In this document: in pieces, positions 1-8,973 of the stretch
How the letters are laid out: every line of letters begins with the position of its first letter
Numbering within the stretch: the first letter of the stretch is position 1
Origin: Streptomyces sp. NRRL S-87
GTDB taxonomy: Bacteria; Actinomycetota; Actinomycetes; Streptomycetales; Streptomycetaceae
Length of the DNA: 64,000 nucleotides
Assembly: GCF_000719335.1 (NCBI RefSeq)
Contig: NZ_JOGB01000005.1
Coordinates: forward strand, 124,001-188,000
Reading direction: 5' to 3'
Made by a program: the position numbers and the translations under genes
Notes under the pieces: model-generated
Told to the model about the DNA's origin: nothing
Database searches by the model: none
The model's input: only the letters and a program-made list of their open reading frames with translations

Positions 1-777
1 ATATCGGTGCCCAGCGTGTCCCGCATCTACGACTACTACCTGGGTGGGTCGCACAATTTCGAGGTCGACCGGCAGACGGCCCGCCGGGCCATGGAATTCA
101 TGCCGGGCCTCCCCAAGACCATGCAGGCCAACCGTGCGTTCATGCGGCGCGCCGTCCGCTACGCCGTGGCGGAGGGCATCACCCAGTTCCTCGACATCGG
201 CTCGGGCATCCCCACCTTCGGCAACGTCCACGAGGTCGCCCAGGCCGCCAGCGAGCGGGCCCGCGTCGTCTACGTCGACCACGACCCGGTCGCCGTGGCG
301 CACAGCCGGGCCGTCCTCGCCGGCGACGAGCGCACCGACATCGTCCCCGCCGACCTGCGCAAGCCGCAGGACATCCTGAACAGTCCCCAGGTGACCGACC
401 TCCTCGACCTCGACCGCCCCGTGGCCCTGCTCCTCGTCGCGGTCCTGCACTTCCTGGAGGACGGTGACGACCCGTACGCGCACGTGGCCGAGCTGCGCGA
501 CGCCCTCGCCCCCGGCAGCCTGCTCGTCCTCACGCACGCCTCGTACGAGGGCATCCCGCTGCCGGAGGAGGTGGCCAGCGGCACGGTCCAGGTCTACCGC
601 GACGCCCGCAACCCCCTGGTCATGCGCAACCGCGACGAGGTCGCCGGCTTCTTCGAAGGCTTCGAGCTCGTCGCGCCCGGCCTGGTGTCGATGCCCCTCT
701 GGCGCCCGGACGCCCCCGAGGGCCAGGAGGACGCGTACGCCTTCGCGGGCTTCGCCGGAGTGGGACGCAAGGCGTGA
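1..777 (+). CDS. SAM-dependent methyltransferase, DUF574 type (5' partial)
   Basis: This is a putative S-adenosylmethionine-dependent methyltransferase of the actinobacterial DUF574 family; its substrate is unknown. The reading frame is open from base 1. The family signature RIYDYYLGGSHNFEVDR comes almost at once, whereas relatives have some 10-20 residues before it, so the start lies left of the window (a GTG at base 7 could initiate but would give a shortened protein). The SAM-binding motif is FLDIGSGIPT, followed by the acidic strand end VVYVDHDPVA. The stop overlaps the start of the next gene (GTGA), suggesting translational coupling. Streptomyces genomes hold many paralogues, so the function cannot be narrowed. 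Confidence 0.85.
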   Translation: MSVPSVSRIYDYYLGGSHNFEVDRQTARRAMEFMPGLPKTMQANRAFMRRAVRYAVAEGITQFLDIGSGIPTFGNVHEVAQAASERARVVYVDHDPVAVAHSRAVLAGDERTDIVPADLRKPQDILNSPQVTDLLDLDRPVALLLVAVLHFLEDGDDPYAHVAELRDALAPGSLLVLTHASYEGIPLPEEVASGTVQVYRDARNPLVMRNRDEVAGFFEGFELVAPGLVSMPLWRPDAPEGQEDAYAFAGFAGVGRKA

Positions 778-2954
778 GACTTCCCGCCCAGGCGGAGGGC
801 TCCGCGACGCGGTCCGAGGTTGCGGAGGACCGCGTCGTCCGGTTCGCCAGGATCTGGAGCCGGGCCATCTTCCCCGCCACCGCCACCTCCCTCACCCGTC
901 AGGAACTCGAGGATCACCTGCTGCCCCAGGCCCGAGTCCTCTCCGAGGCCCTCCACGCCCGCCCGTTCGACGCCTCGCCCGCCCAGCGGGTCGGCGCCTA
1001 CCTGGTCGAGACGCACTGCACCGACCCCGAGGCCCTGTCCGGCACCCTCGGGGTCATCGAGGCGTACCTGGTGCTGTACTGCTCCGACGGCGGCACGGAG
1101 AGCGCCGAGGAGTACCGGGCCCGCTGCGCGCGGCTCCAGCACGGCCTGGCCGCCGGCTTCGCCCGCGCGCTGCGCGAGCGCACCCTGAGCGAGCAGGAGG
1201 CGATCGCCCGCTCCGCCCTCACGGCCCGCTCCGACGCGCAGGTGGCCCTGCACGCCAGCGAGGAGCGCTTCCGCGCCGTCTTCGAGGGCGCCGCCGTCGG
1301 CATCGGCATCGCGGACCTCGACGGCAACGTCCTGGAGGTGAACGAGGCCCTGCTGCGCATGTTCGGCGGCATGGACGGCCACGTCCGCAGCCGCAACGTG
1401 GCCGAGTGGGGCCACCCCGAGGACGCCCCGAACGTCTGGAAGATGTACGGCGAGCTCGTCCGCGGCGAACGTGACCACTACCGCGTCGAGAAGCCCTACT
1501 ACCGGCACGACGGGACCGTGCTGTGGACCAACCTGACCGTCTCCCTCCTGCGTGACGCCGACGGCAAGCCCCAGTACCAGCTCGCGCTGATGGAGGACAC
1601 CACCGAACGGCGGCTGCTCAACCTCCGGCTGCGCTACGAGGCCACCCACGACGCGCTGACCGGCCTGCCCAACCGCACCCTGTTCTTCGAGCGCCTGGAG
1701 AAGGCCCTCTCCGCCAAGGACGGCAGCCGCTTCGGACTCTGCTACCTCGACCTCGACGGCTTCAAGGCCGTCAACGACAGCCTCGGCCACTCGGCCGGCG
1801 ACCGGCTCCTCGTCGAGGTCGCCGACCGCCTCCAGGCGTGCGCCACCGCGGCCGGCGAGATGGTGGCCCGGCTCGGAGGGGACGAGTTCGTGGCCCTGAC
1901 CACGGGCCCGAACACCGAGGAGGAGGTCACCGAGCTGGCCGTGCGCATCCTCACCGCCCTGTCCACGCCCATCCGCCTCGAGGGCCGCGAGCTCACCGTC
2001 CGCGGCAGCATCGGCATCGTCGAGGGACCGGCCGGTGAGCGGACCCCCGCCGAGGTGCTGCGCAGCGCCGACATCACGATGTACCGGGCCAAGGGCGCGG
2101 GCGGCAACCGCTTCGAGATCGCCGACGCCGAGGCCGACGCCCGCGCCATCACCCGCCACGGCCTGACCAACGCGCTGCCCGCCGCCCTCGAGCGCGGCGA
2201 GTTCTTCATCGAGTACCAGCCGCTGGTGCACCTGCACGACGGCAGCGTGCACGGCGCGGAGGCCCTCGTGCGCTGGTCGCACCCGCAGTACGGGGTGCTC
2301 GGCCCGGACCGCTTCATCCCGCTCGCCGAACGCACCGGGCTGATCGTGCCGCTCGGCCGCTGGGTCCTTGAAGAATCGGTCCGGCAGGCCCGGGAGTGGC
2401 AGCGCCAGCACGGCGGCCGGGCCGCCGGCGGACCCCTGCGGGTCAACGTCAACCTCTCGCCCACCCAGCTCCACCACCCCGGACTGGTCGCCGACACCCT
2501 CCGGGTGCTGGAGAGTTCCGGACTCGAACCGGGCGCCCTGTGCCTGGAGGTCACCGAGTCCGCCCTCATCGGCGCCGACGACGAGCTGCTCGAGCCCCTG
2601 CGCAGGCTCGCCGCGATGGGTGTGGACATCGCCCTCGACGACTTCGGCACCGGCTACTCGAACCTGGCGAACCTCCGCCGGCTCCCGGTCAGCGTCCTCA
2701 AGCTGGACCGCTCCTTCACCCGGGGCATGCAGCAGCAGCCCGCCGATCCGGTGGACGTGAAGATCGTGGAAGGCATCGTCGCGCTGGCGCACAGCCTCGA
2801 ACTGGCCGTGACGGTCGAGGGCGTGGAGACCGGAGCCCAGGCCCGCCAGCTGCGCGAGCTGGGCTGCGACACGGCCCAGGGCTGGTACTACGCCCGCCCC
2901 GGTGCCCCCGACCGCATCCACGCCCTCTCGCTCTCGGACGCCGTCACCCCCTGA
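774..2954 (+). CDS. rmdA: PAS-GGDEF-EAL cyclic-di-GMP enzyme, RmdA-like
   Basis: This is a cytoplasmic bifunctional diguanylate cyclase/phosphodiesterase that makes and breaks cyclic di-GMP, the messenger controlling Streptomyces development. In the 726 residues I see an N-terminal helical region (about 1-150), a PAS/PAC sensor (about 163-275), an intact GGDEF motif (368-372, in ARLGGDEFVAL) and an intact EAL motif (496-498) with the later DDFGTGYS and EGVET motifs, so both active sites look competent. There are no membrane segments. The GTG start overlaps the previous stop. The name rests on domain order, length and nearness to the LysR-sdhCAB block, as I recall for S. coelicolor rmdA (SCO0928). 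The activity is secure; the exact orthology is inferred. Confidence 0.8.
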   Translation: MRLPAQAEGSATRSEVAEDRVVRFARIWSRAIFPATATSLTRQELEDHLLPQARVLSEALHARPFDASPAQRVGAYLVETHCTDPEALSGTLGVIEAYLVLYCSDGGTESAEEYRARCARLQHGLAAGFARALRERTLSEQEAIARSALTARSDAQVALHASEERFRAVFEGAAVGIGIADLDGNVLEVNEALLRMFGGMDGHVRSRNVAEWGHPEDAPNVWKMYGELVRGERDHYRVEKPYYRHDGTVLWTNLTVSLLRDADGKPQYQLALMEDTTERRLLNLRLRYEATHDALTGLPNRTLFFERLEKALSAKDGSRFGLCYLDLDGFKAVNDSLGHSAGDRLLVEVADRLQACATAAGEMVARLGGDEFVALTTGPNTEEEVTELAVRILTALSTPIRLEGRELTVRGSIGIVEGPAGERTPAEVLRSADITMYRAKGAGGNRFEIADAEADARAITRHGLTNALPAALERGEFFIEYQPLVHLHDGSVHGAEALVRWSHPQYGVLGPDRFIPLAERTGLIVPLGRWVLEESVRQAREWQRQHGGRAAGGPLRVNVNLSPTQLHHPGLVADTLRVLESSGLEPGALCLEVTESALIGADDELLEPLRRLAAMGVDIALDDFGTGYSNLANLRRLPVSVLKLDRSFTRGMQQQPADPVDVKIVEGIVALAHSLELAVTVEGVETGAQARQLRELGCDTAQGWYYARPGAPDRIHALSLSDAVTP

Positions 2955-2980
2955 CCTCCGGTGCCGCCCCGCCGCACCCC

Positions 2981-4543
2981 TCAGCGAGCCCGTCCCCGGA
3001 GCCACGCCGCCACGGGCTCCGGGTCGGCACCCGGCACGAGCAGCGCCAGGTGGTGGTCGGGGCGTATGAGCACCAGGGCCTCGCCCGGGACACCGAACGC
3101 CCCGCGTACGGCCGCCTCGTCGGCCGGCGCCACCCGATGGGTCCGCAGCGGCCCGGACCAGCCGTCGGCCACCTCGCGCAGCGCGGTCCCGGCTCCGGCG
3201 CCGATGCCGAGCAGGGTGAACTCCGGCCCGGCCAGGACGTCGTACAGCCGTCCGCCGCCGGCCAGCCGCACGTCGGGCGCCACGTCGCCCGGCGCGAGCG
3301 CCGCCGTACCCTGCGCTCCGGCCAGTGAGCTCCACCGGTACCCGGTGGGCACCTCGTCGGTCAGCGCCTCCTCGATGCCCGTGCCGGGCGTCCGGACCGC
3401 GGAGACCACGTGCCGCATGCGATCGTCCGTGATCTTGAGAGTCCATGCGGCTATCGGCAGACGCTCCTCCTCGTAGGTGTCGAGCAGCTCCGGACCGCCG
3501 CGGCCGGCGAGGGTCTCGGCCAGTTTCCAGCCCAGGTTGAACGCGTCCTGGATGCCTGTGTTCATGCCCAGCCCGCCCGCGATGGGGTGGACGTGCGCGG
3601 CGTCCCCGGCGAGGAACACCCGGCCCCGCCGGTAGCTGCGGGCCATGCGGACGTTGACCCGCCACGTGGACAGCCACGTCGCCTCGCCCAGTCGTATCCC
3701 CGGTACCTTGGCGTGCCGGTCGAAGGCCCGCTGGAAGCCCTCCAGCGACGGAGGCACCGCCGCCCCCTCCGCGTCCCGCTCGATCCCGGCCTGGAACTGG
3801 AAGGTCTCGGTCCCCGGGACGGGCCACATGAGCACCGCGCCCCCGTCGGTGAACCACTGGTGCCACACGTCCCGGCTCAGCCCCGGCGCCTCCACGTCCC
3901 CGACGACCATCGACTCCTCGGCCCCACCCCCACCGTGCCCTTCGAAGGCCACGCCGAGCAGCCTGCGGACCGTGCTGCGGCCGCCGTCGCACCCGACGGC
4001 GTAGGCCGCCGTCACCACGCTGCCGTCGGCCAGGGTCGCCCGCACGCCCTCGGCGTCCTGGGACAGGGCGGTCACCTCGGCGCCGAACTCGACGCGCCCG
4101 CCGAGCTCTTCGAGCCGCTCACGCAGGAAGCCCTCGGTCTGCCACTGGGCGAGGAACACGGCACTGTCGAAGCGGGCGGCGCTCGCGCCGGCCTCGGCCG
4201 GGGCGAACGGGTCGGTGTCGCTGACGTGCTCCCCGTCGAAGTACTTGCGGAACACCTGGTGCGCGGTGCCGGTCGCCGCGATGCCCTCGCCCGCCCCGAG
4301 GTCGGTGAGCACGTCCAGCGAGCGCGGATGCAGGGTCTTGCCCCGCGATTCGCGGTGCGGCCGCGCCGCCCGCTCCAGCACGCGCACGGCCACCCCGCGG
4401 CGGCTCAGGTCGCAGGCGAGCGTCAGCCCCGTCGGGCCGGCACCCACGACCAGCACCTCCGCACCGCCCGTCGTACCCCCGGAGCCCGCCGAGCCGCTGC
4501 CGCCCGTCGCGCCGGTCACGTCCTGCGTCGTCATCTCGGACAT
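2981..4543 (-). CDS. FAD-dependent aromatic monooxygenase
   Basis: This is a group A flavoprotein hydroxylase of the kind that hydroxylates aromatic compounds, including polyketides and antibiotics such as rifampicin or tetracyclines. The 520 residues show the FAD dinucleotide fold VLVVGAGPTGLTLACDL, the DG motif VGCDGGRSTVRR and the GD motif RVFLAGDAAHVHPI, in the family order and at family length. The frame is open 22 codons further upstream, but the ATG at 4543 is preceded by a strong ribosome site (AGGAGGGGG) and is preferred. The gene is divergent from a TetR gene with a perfect inverted repeat between them, a layout typical of a substrate-induced detoxification enzyme. The substrate is unknown. 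Confidence 0.85.
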   Translation of the reverse strand: MSEMTTQDVTGATGGSGSAGSGGTTGGAEVLVVGAGPTGLTLACDLSRRGVAVRVLERAARPHRESRGKTLHPRSLDVLTDLGAGEGIAATGTAHQVFRKYFDGEHVSDTDPFAPAEAGASAARFDSAVFLAQWQTEGFLRERLEELGGRVEFGAEVTALSQDAEGVRATLADGSVVTAAYAVGCDGGRSTVRRLLGVAFEGHGGGGAEESMVVGDVEAPGLSRDVWHQWFTDGGAVLMWPVPGTETFQFQAGIERDAEGAAVPPSLEGFQRAFDRHAKVPGIRLGEATWLSTWRVNVRMARSYRRGRVFLAGDAAHVHPIAGGLGMNTGIQDAFNLGWKLAETLAGRGGPELLDTYEEERLPIAAWTLKITDDRMRHVVSAVRTPGTGIEEALTDEVPTGYRWSSLAGAQGTAALAPGDVAPDVRLAGGGRLYDVLAGPEFTLLGIGAGAGTALREVADGWSGPLRTHRVAPADEAAVRGAFGVPGEALVLIRPDHHLALLVPGADPEPVAAWLRGRAR

Positions 4544-4660
4544 CGCGATCCCCCTCCTGGTCCGCCGCGCGGCCGGAACGGCCGCGCAGCACGGTTCTGC
4601 AGGGAGCAATCACGCTGCGTGACCGCTCCGTGCATCCAGAAAACCGCACCGACCCCGAAA

Positions 4661-4694
4661 ATGCAACCCGGTAACGAAATTAACTTGGTTGCAT
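4661..4694. promoter_or_regulatory. Putative TetR operator between divergent genes
   Basis: A perfect 8-bp inverted repeat, ATGCAACC (4661-4668) and GGTTGCAT (4687-4694), has an unusually AT-rich 18-base centre. It sits 23 bases before the TetR start and about 118 bases before the monooxygenase start, so one repressor could control both promoters. A -10-like TGATAC lies at 4701-4706, just downstream. Confidence 0.6.
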
Positions 4695-4716
4695 CTGCTC
4701 TGATACAGTGCCGGGC

Positions 4717-5379
4717 ATGGAGACCTCGCCCGGCCTGCGGGAGACGAAGAAGCTGCGCACCCGCCGCCACCTGGCGGACACGGCGCTGGAGATGTTCCTC
4801 GAGCGCGGCTTCGGGGAGGTGTCGGTGGCCGAGATCGCGGCGGCGGCCGAGGTCTCGAAGCCCACGCTGTTCCGCTACTTCCCGAGCAAGGAGGACCTGG
4901 TCCTGGACCGCTTCGCGGACCACCAGGACGAGGCCGCCCGCGTCGTGCGCGCCCGCCCCGCGGGCCTCACCCCCGTCCGGGCGCTGCACGAGCACTTCCG
5001 CACCGCCCTCGCCGGGCGGGACCCGATCACGGGCCTGTGCGACCACCCGGACGTGGTGGCCTTCCAGCGCCTCCTCTACACCACTCCGGACCTCGCCGAC
5101 CGGCTCCAGCACTACACCGCCCGCGAGGTGGAGCTGCTCACCGAGGAGCTCCTGCCGGAGTACGGCTCGCCGTTGGAGGCGCGGCTGGCCGCCCTCCACC
5201 TGGTCACCGTCCGCCGCGAGCTCGGGCGCGAGAACTGGCGCCGGATCGCCGGCGGCCGCACCGCCGACGCGCTCTACCCGCGGGCCCTGGCCGACGCCGA
5301 CCGCGCCTTCGGGATGCTGGCCACCGGCCTCGACGCGGCCGACGCCCACCAGTCCTGGAAGGGTCCTAGAAGGCCGTGA
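4717..5379 (+). CDS. TetR family transcriptional regulator
   Basis: This is a one-component repressor. The 220-residue protein has an N-terminal TetR helix-turn-helix (about residues 10-55: EMFLERGFGEVSVAEIAAAA, then the recognition stretch VSKPTLFRYFPSKEDL) and a variable ligand-binding C-terminal domain. The ATG at 4717 is preferred to an in-frame GTG at 4708. No ribosome site is visible, so the mRNA may be leaderless or nearly so. It is divergent from the FAD monooxygenase and is probably its regulator, through the inverted repeat at 4661-4694. Its 3' end overlaps the converging VWA gene by 14 bases. Confidence 0.88.
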   Translation: METSPGLRETKKLRTRRHLADTALEMFLERGFGEVSVAEIAAAAEVSKPTLFRYFPSKEDLVLDRFADHQDEAARVVRARPAGLTPVRALHEHFRTALAGRDPITGLCDHPDVVAFQRLLYTTPDLADRLQHYTAREVELLTEELLPEYGSPLEARLAALHLVTVRRELGRENWRRIAGGRTADALYPRALADADRAFGMLATGLDAADAHQSWKGPRRP

Positions 5380-8095
5380 AGCCGGACCTGACCCGCCCGA
5401 AGTCGCCCATGGCCCGGATCGCGCCGGCCATGAGGGGGAGTGCGCCCGCCGGTACCGCGCCCCCGTCGGTGTAGGAGACGGGCGTCCCCAGTGCCCCGGC
5501 CAGCATCTTCAACTTCTCCATCGTGACCCGGTCGTCGACGAACTCCTGCGCCGGGTAGGCCTGGTGGACCTTCTTGAGCGTCTCCGCGTGCTGGGTCAAC
5601 CGCTGCCCCGCCCGGTGGCGGTCGTTGTCGTACAGGTCGTCGAGCGCGTGGAAGGTGACCTCGCTCGTCCACAGCCCGACCGCGTGCACCACCACCGTCT
5701 CCTCGCTCAGCACCGGGCCCCCGGCAGGCCGCCCGGGAGCCGCCGCACCCACCAGCTCCGGCTCGTAGCTGCGGCCGGCCCGGGCCGCCGTGTCCACGTA
5801 CTGCACGGTGGCCCGGCCCACCCCGTCCGCCGGGTCCCAGTCGTCCGGCACCTGCACCTCCAGCACCACCCAGTACGTCTCGCCGAACGCCAGGTCCGGC
5901 GCGAAGATCCGGATCCCCTTCTCGTCCGTGATCAGGTCGGGCAGCGGGTCGGTGCCGTACTCCTCCCGTGCCGTCCTGGCCGCCTCGTCCGCGTCACGCA
6001 GCACCCGGGCCCGCACCCTCGGCTCGGTGACCAGGTCGTGCCCGTACAGGTGCCACACGGTCACCGCAGGGTCGATGTCGATGCGCAACTGGAGGTCGAT
6101 CGCGGCCAGGTGGTCCCGCCGGTTCAGGTCCTCCAGAAGGCCGGTACGGACCTGCTCGGGCCGGGTGACGAAGGTGCAGTGCCCCCCGGCTGTCCCGGCG
6201 AGGGCCGAGAGCTCGGTCATCCGGGCGTCCGAGCCGAAGCCGAAGCACGACAGGGTCAGGTCGCCGCGGAGCCGGGCCGCCGCGTTCTTGCGGATCGTGA
6301 TCCAATGCGTCTCGCCGGACGTCGGGTCGCCGTCGGAGAAGAGGTAGAGCCGGTTGACGGTGCGGCCGCCGGCCGCCTGCCGGCCGATCTCGGCGATCCC
6401 GTACTGGAGGCCGAGGTTGATGTCGGTGCCGCCGTCGGCGCTCATGCCCGCCACGATCGCGGCGAACCGCTCCGGCGCCAGGTCCTCCTTGCGCGTGCCC
6501 TGGAGCAGGGTGGACACGCCGGTGGCGAACGTGACGATGCCGAGGGAGTCCGCCGGGCGCAGCCGCTCGTAGATCTCCTGGAGCGCGGACTTCACGGTGT
6601 CGAGCTTCTCGCCCCGCATGGAGATGCTGGTGTCCACGACGAACACGAAGTTCACCGGTAGCGGGGCCTTCGCCACGGTGCCGGGGGCCCCGGCCGCGCC
6701 GGCCTTCAGGGCGATCTCGACGAAGTGGGTGCTCTCCTCGTGGGCCTTGGAGTCGCCGGGCACCGGCGCGATCCCGTGGCTGACCGCCAGCGCCTCGCCC
6801 GCGCCCGGCTCCGGCACCTGGTCCGTGCGCGAGGCGACGAAGTCGTCGAAGCGGATGTCCTCCTGCTCCACCATGACCCCGCTGTCGATGAGGTCGGAGA
6901 TCCCGAGCACCGAGCGGGTGCCGAAGGCGGCGCTCCGGCGGATGAACAGGCCGTCGTGGGGGAGCGGCACCCCGCTCGGACGTCCGGCGGGGCCGGCGTC
7001 GCCGGAGTGCGGGCTGCTGAAGCCCCAGCCGGCAGTCCCCCCGCCGGCGGCTTGGGCCCCGACGACCATGGCGCCCCCGGCTTGGTAGGCGGTGGCGTAG
7101 TGGTCGAAGCTGGTGATCCTGTCGACCTTGACGGACCGCGCCTCCAGGACGTCCTCATCGTCGTCCGACACGGCCACGCGCCGCCGCGGGGCGCTGGTGT
7201 GCGGTCCCCGCGCCCCGTCCTGGCCACCCGGGTGCTCCGTGGAGCGCGCGGTCGACCGGCCGGCCGGCCGGTCCATCGGCTCCGCGGACCCCGGCACGTT
7301 GCCGGCGGCGCGCCCGGAGTCGGGCAGCGCGTCGAGGGGCCCGAGCGCGTCACCCTCCGGGCTGCGCACCGCGTCCGGCGGGCGGACGATCCCACTGTTC
7401 CCGGCGCCCCGCTGGAACCGCAGCCCCACCGTGTACCTGCGGAAGTCCCTCGCCGCCCCCGCGGAACGGAGCACCCGCCCCTCACCGAGCCAACGCGCGT
7501 ACGCCCGGTCCTCGCCGGACAGGCCGGTGAGGGCGTTCGGATGGACGACGACCACCGTCGCAGCCGGGTCGACGGTGCCGATCTGCAGGGAGCGGACGAA
7601 CGTCCAGTACGCGTGCCGGTCCTCCAGGACCTGCACGACGGGCCCGAGCCCGTGCCGCCGCGCGTACGCCTCGCAGTGCGCCTCGCGGCGGCGCAGCACG
7701 GCGTCGGGCGGGCCCGCCTGGTGCAGACCGGTCGGCAGGAGCACCGCCCAGCGGTCCGGCGGGAGGTCGTCCCGGGCGGACTCCCGGGCCCGGTCGTCGG
7801 CGAGCACGAGCGTGAGACCGACGGAGAGCAACGCTCCCGGACCCCAGCTCCTCCCCGGCACGCCTTCGTCGGACAGCGGCAGCACGTACACCCCGCAGTC
7901 CGGCCGGTGGCTCCGCAGTAACGCGTCGACCTCCGCCTCGTCCCCCGCCGTCCGGTCCACCAGCACCAGCCCGCGGGCTCCGGCCCGGTCGCGGGCCTCC
8001 CGCTCGGCCGCGGCCGGCACGACGCCGAGGTCGGGTCGGGGGACGTAGAGCACGGCGGTCCTGTCCGTCCGCGGGCCGCTCGGGGGGTTGTTCAT
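5366..8095 (-). CDS. von Willebrand factor type A domain protein
   Basis: This is a 909-residue soluble protein with a metal-binding VWA domain. Residues about 480-660 hold the VWA fold, starting NFVFVVDTSISM, in which DTSIS is the DxSxS metal-ion-dependent adhesion motif. A C-terminal beta-rich region (about 680-820) and a helical tail follow. The first 300 residues match nothing I recognise and end in a low-complexity Pro/Arg/Ser linker. I see no signal peptide or membrane segment. The ATG at 8095 has GAGGTG upstream. The gene follows a membrane protein gene on the same strand after 80 bases, so the two probably form an operon. The function is unknown; VWA proteins usually mediate protein-protein contacts or serve AAA+ partners. 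Confidence 0.75.
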   Translation of the reverse strand: MNNPPSGPRTDRTAVLYVPRPDLGVVPAAAEREARDRAGARGLVLVDRTAGDEAEVDALLRSHRPDCGVYVLPLSDEGVPGRSWGPGALLSVGLTLVLADDRARESARDDLPPDRWAVLLPTGLHQAGPPDAVLRRREAHCEAYARRHGLGPVVQVLEDRHAYWTFVRSLQIGTVDPAATVVVVHPNALTGLSGEDRAYARWLGEGRVLRSAGAARDFRRYTVGLRFQRGAGNSGIVRPPDAVRSPEGDALGPLDALPDSGRAAGNVPGSAEPMDRPAGRSTARSTEHPGGQDGARGPHTSAPRRRVAVSDDDEDVLEARSVKVDRITSFDHYATAYQAGGAMVVGAQAAGGGTAGWGFSSPHSGDAGPAGRPSGVPLPHDGLFIRRSAAFGTRSVLGISDLIDSGVMVEQEDIRFDDFVASRTDQVPEPGAGEALAVSHGIAPVPGDSKAHEESTHFVEIALKAGAAGAPGTVAKAPLPVNFVFVVDTSISMRGEKLDTVKSALQEIYERLRPADSLGIVTFATGVSTLLQGTRKEDLAPERFAAIVAGMSADGGTDINLGLQYGIAEIGRQAAGGRTVNRLYLFSDGDPTSGETHWITIRKNAAARLRGDLTLSCFGFGSDARMTELSALAGTAGGHCTFVTRPEQVRTGLLEDLNRRDHLAAIDLQLRIDIDPAVTVWHLYGHDLVTEPRVRARVLRDADEAARTAREEYGTDPLPDLITDEKGIRIFAPDLAFGETYWVVLEVQVPDDWDPADGVGRATVQYVDTAARAGRSYEPELVGAAAPGRPAGGPVLSEETVVVHAVGLWTSEVTFHALDDLYDNDRHRAGQRLTQHAETLKKVHQAYPAQEFVDDRVTMEKLKMLAGALGTPVSYTDGGAVPAGALPLMAGAIRAMGDFGRVRSGFTAF

Positions 8096-8175
8096 GGGCA
8101 CCTCGTCCGAATCCTTGTCCGTGTGGTGGGGGCGGGGGCCTCGGGCGGTCCCGCAGTCAGATCCTGTTCCGGGCC

Positions 8176-8928
8176 TCACGCACGGGCGGGCAGCGGGCAT
8201 CGCGCGTCCAGCTCGGTGTCCGTGTGCACCCGGCCGTCCAACATCCCCTCGGCGCGCAACCGCCTCAGCCAGACGTCCAGTTCGGAACCGAGGCCCTCGC
8301 TCCCCGTGGCGAGCCGCTGCGCCTGCGCGCGGTCCGGCGCCGCCCCTCCCACCAGCAGGATCCTGATCTTCAGGGCGATGCCGTGCGGGTTGCGCGGATC
8401 GAGAGCGAGGGCCTCGTCGACGTACCCCGAGGCCACCGCCGTGTTCCCGCGGGCGAGGGCGATCCTGGCCTTCCAGTACCAGTACTCCTCGGCCTCCCGG
8501 TCCATGCCCGCCGACTCCAGGGCGCGCTCGGCCCGGTCGGCCTCGCCGGCCGCCACCAGGCGCGCCACCTTGGCCGGCGCACGCTCGTCCGCCGCCCCGG
8601 ACGGCCGCCCGGATCCGGTGTCCGCGGCCGCGTAGCGCCCCACCAGCAGCAGGACCACCAGGAGGAAGCCGAGGACGAGACCCACCAGGAGGAGGAAGCG
8701 CTGCGCACCGGCCCCGTCCGCCAGCGTGGCGAAGATCCCGAGGATGGCGATGGCGAACGTGAACGTGATGACGGCGCCGAAGAGGGCCGTGGCCTGGGCG
8801 CCGGTCAGCGTCCGGAACATCTTCTCCCGGATGATGTTGCGGACGAAGTCGCGGTACAGGAGGACCAGCGTTCCGAGGGCCAGGCCGCCGATCCCGGCGA
8901 TGCTGCCGAGCACCTGAAAGTCCAACAT
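8176..8928 (-). CDS. Membrane protein with TPR-like cytoplasmic tail
   Basis: This is a 250-residue protein of unknown function. Three hydrophobic stretches lie in the first 110 residues (around VLGSIAGIGGLALGTLVLLY, ALFGAVITFTFAIAILGIFA and FLLLVGLVLGFLLVVLLLVG). A soluble C-terminal half follows with helical repeats resembling TPR units (VARLVAAGEADRAERALESA, then EALALDPRNPHGIALKIRIL). I chose the ATG at 8928, ten codons inside the open frame, because the membrane segment begins directly after it. It lies upstream of the VWA gene and is probably co-transcribed with it, perhaps tethering it to the membrane (inference). Confidence 0.7.
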   Translation of the reverse strand: MLDFQVLGSIAGIGGLALGTLVLLYRDFVRNIIREKMFRTLTGAQATALFGAVITFTFAIAILGIFATLADGAGAQRFLLLVGLVLGFLLVVLLLVGRYAAADTGSGRPSGAADERAPAKVARLVAAGEADRAERALESAGMDREAEEYWYWKARIALARGNTAVASGYVDEALALDPRNPHGIALKIRILLVGGAAPDRAQAQRLATGSEGLGSELDVWLRRLRAEGMLDGRVHTDTELDARCPLPARA

Positions 8929-8973
8929 GCCTCGGACTGTAGATCCCCGGGCCGCCACCTGTCCGGCGGATGG

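Noticed and set aside
594..3992. Very long open frames opposite real genes (for example 1,132 codons on the minus strand here, and 3410-6661 on the plus strand)
   Set aside because: They are antisense shadows caused by high GC. Their products are Arg/Gly/Ala/Pro-rich without motifs, and the opposite strand has recognisable enzymes.
4681..4710. Full sigma-70 promoter for tetR
   Set aside because: A -10-like TGATAC exists, but the best -35 (TTAACT) is only 15 bases away; too weak to call separately.
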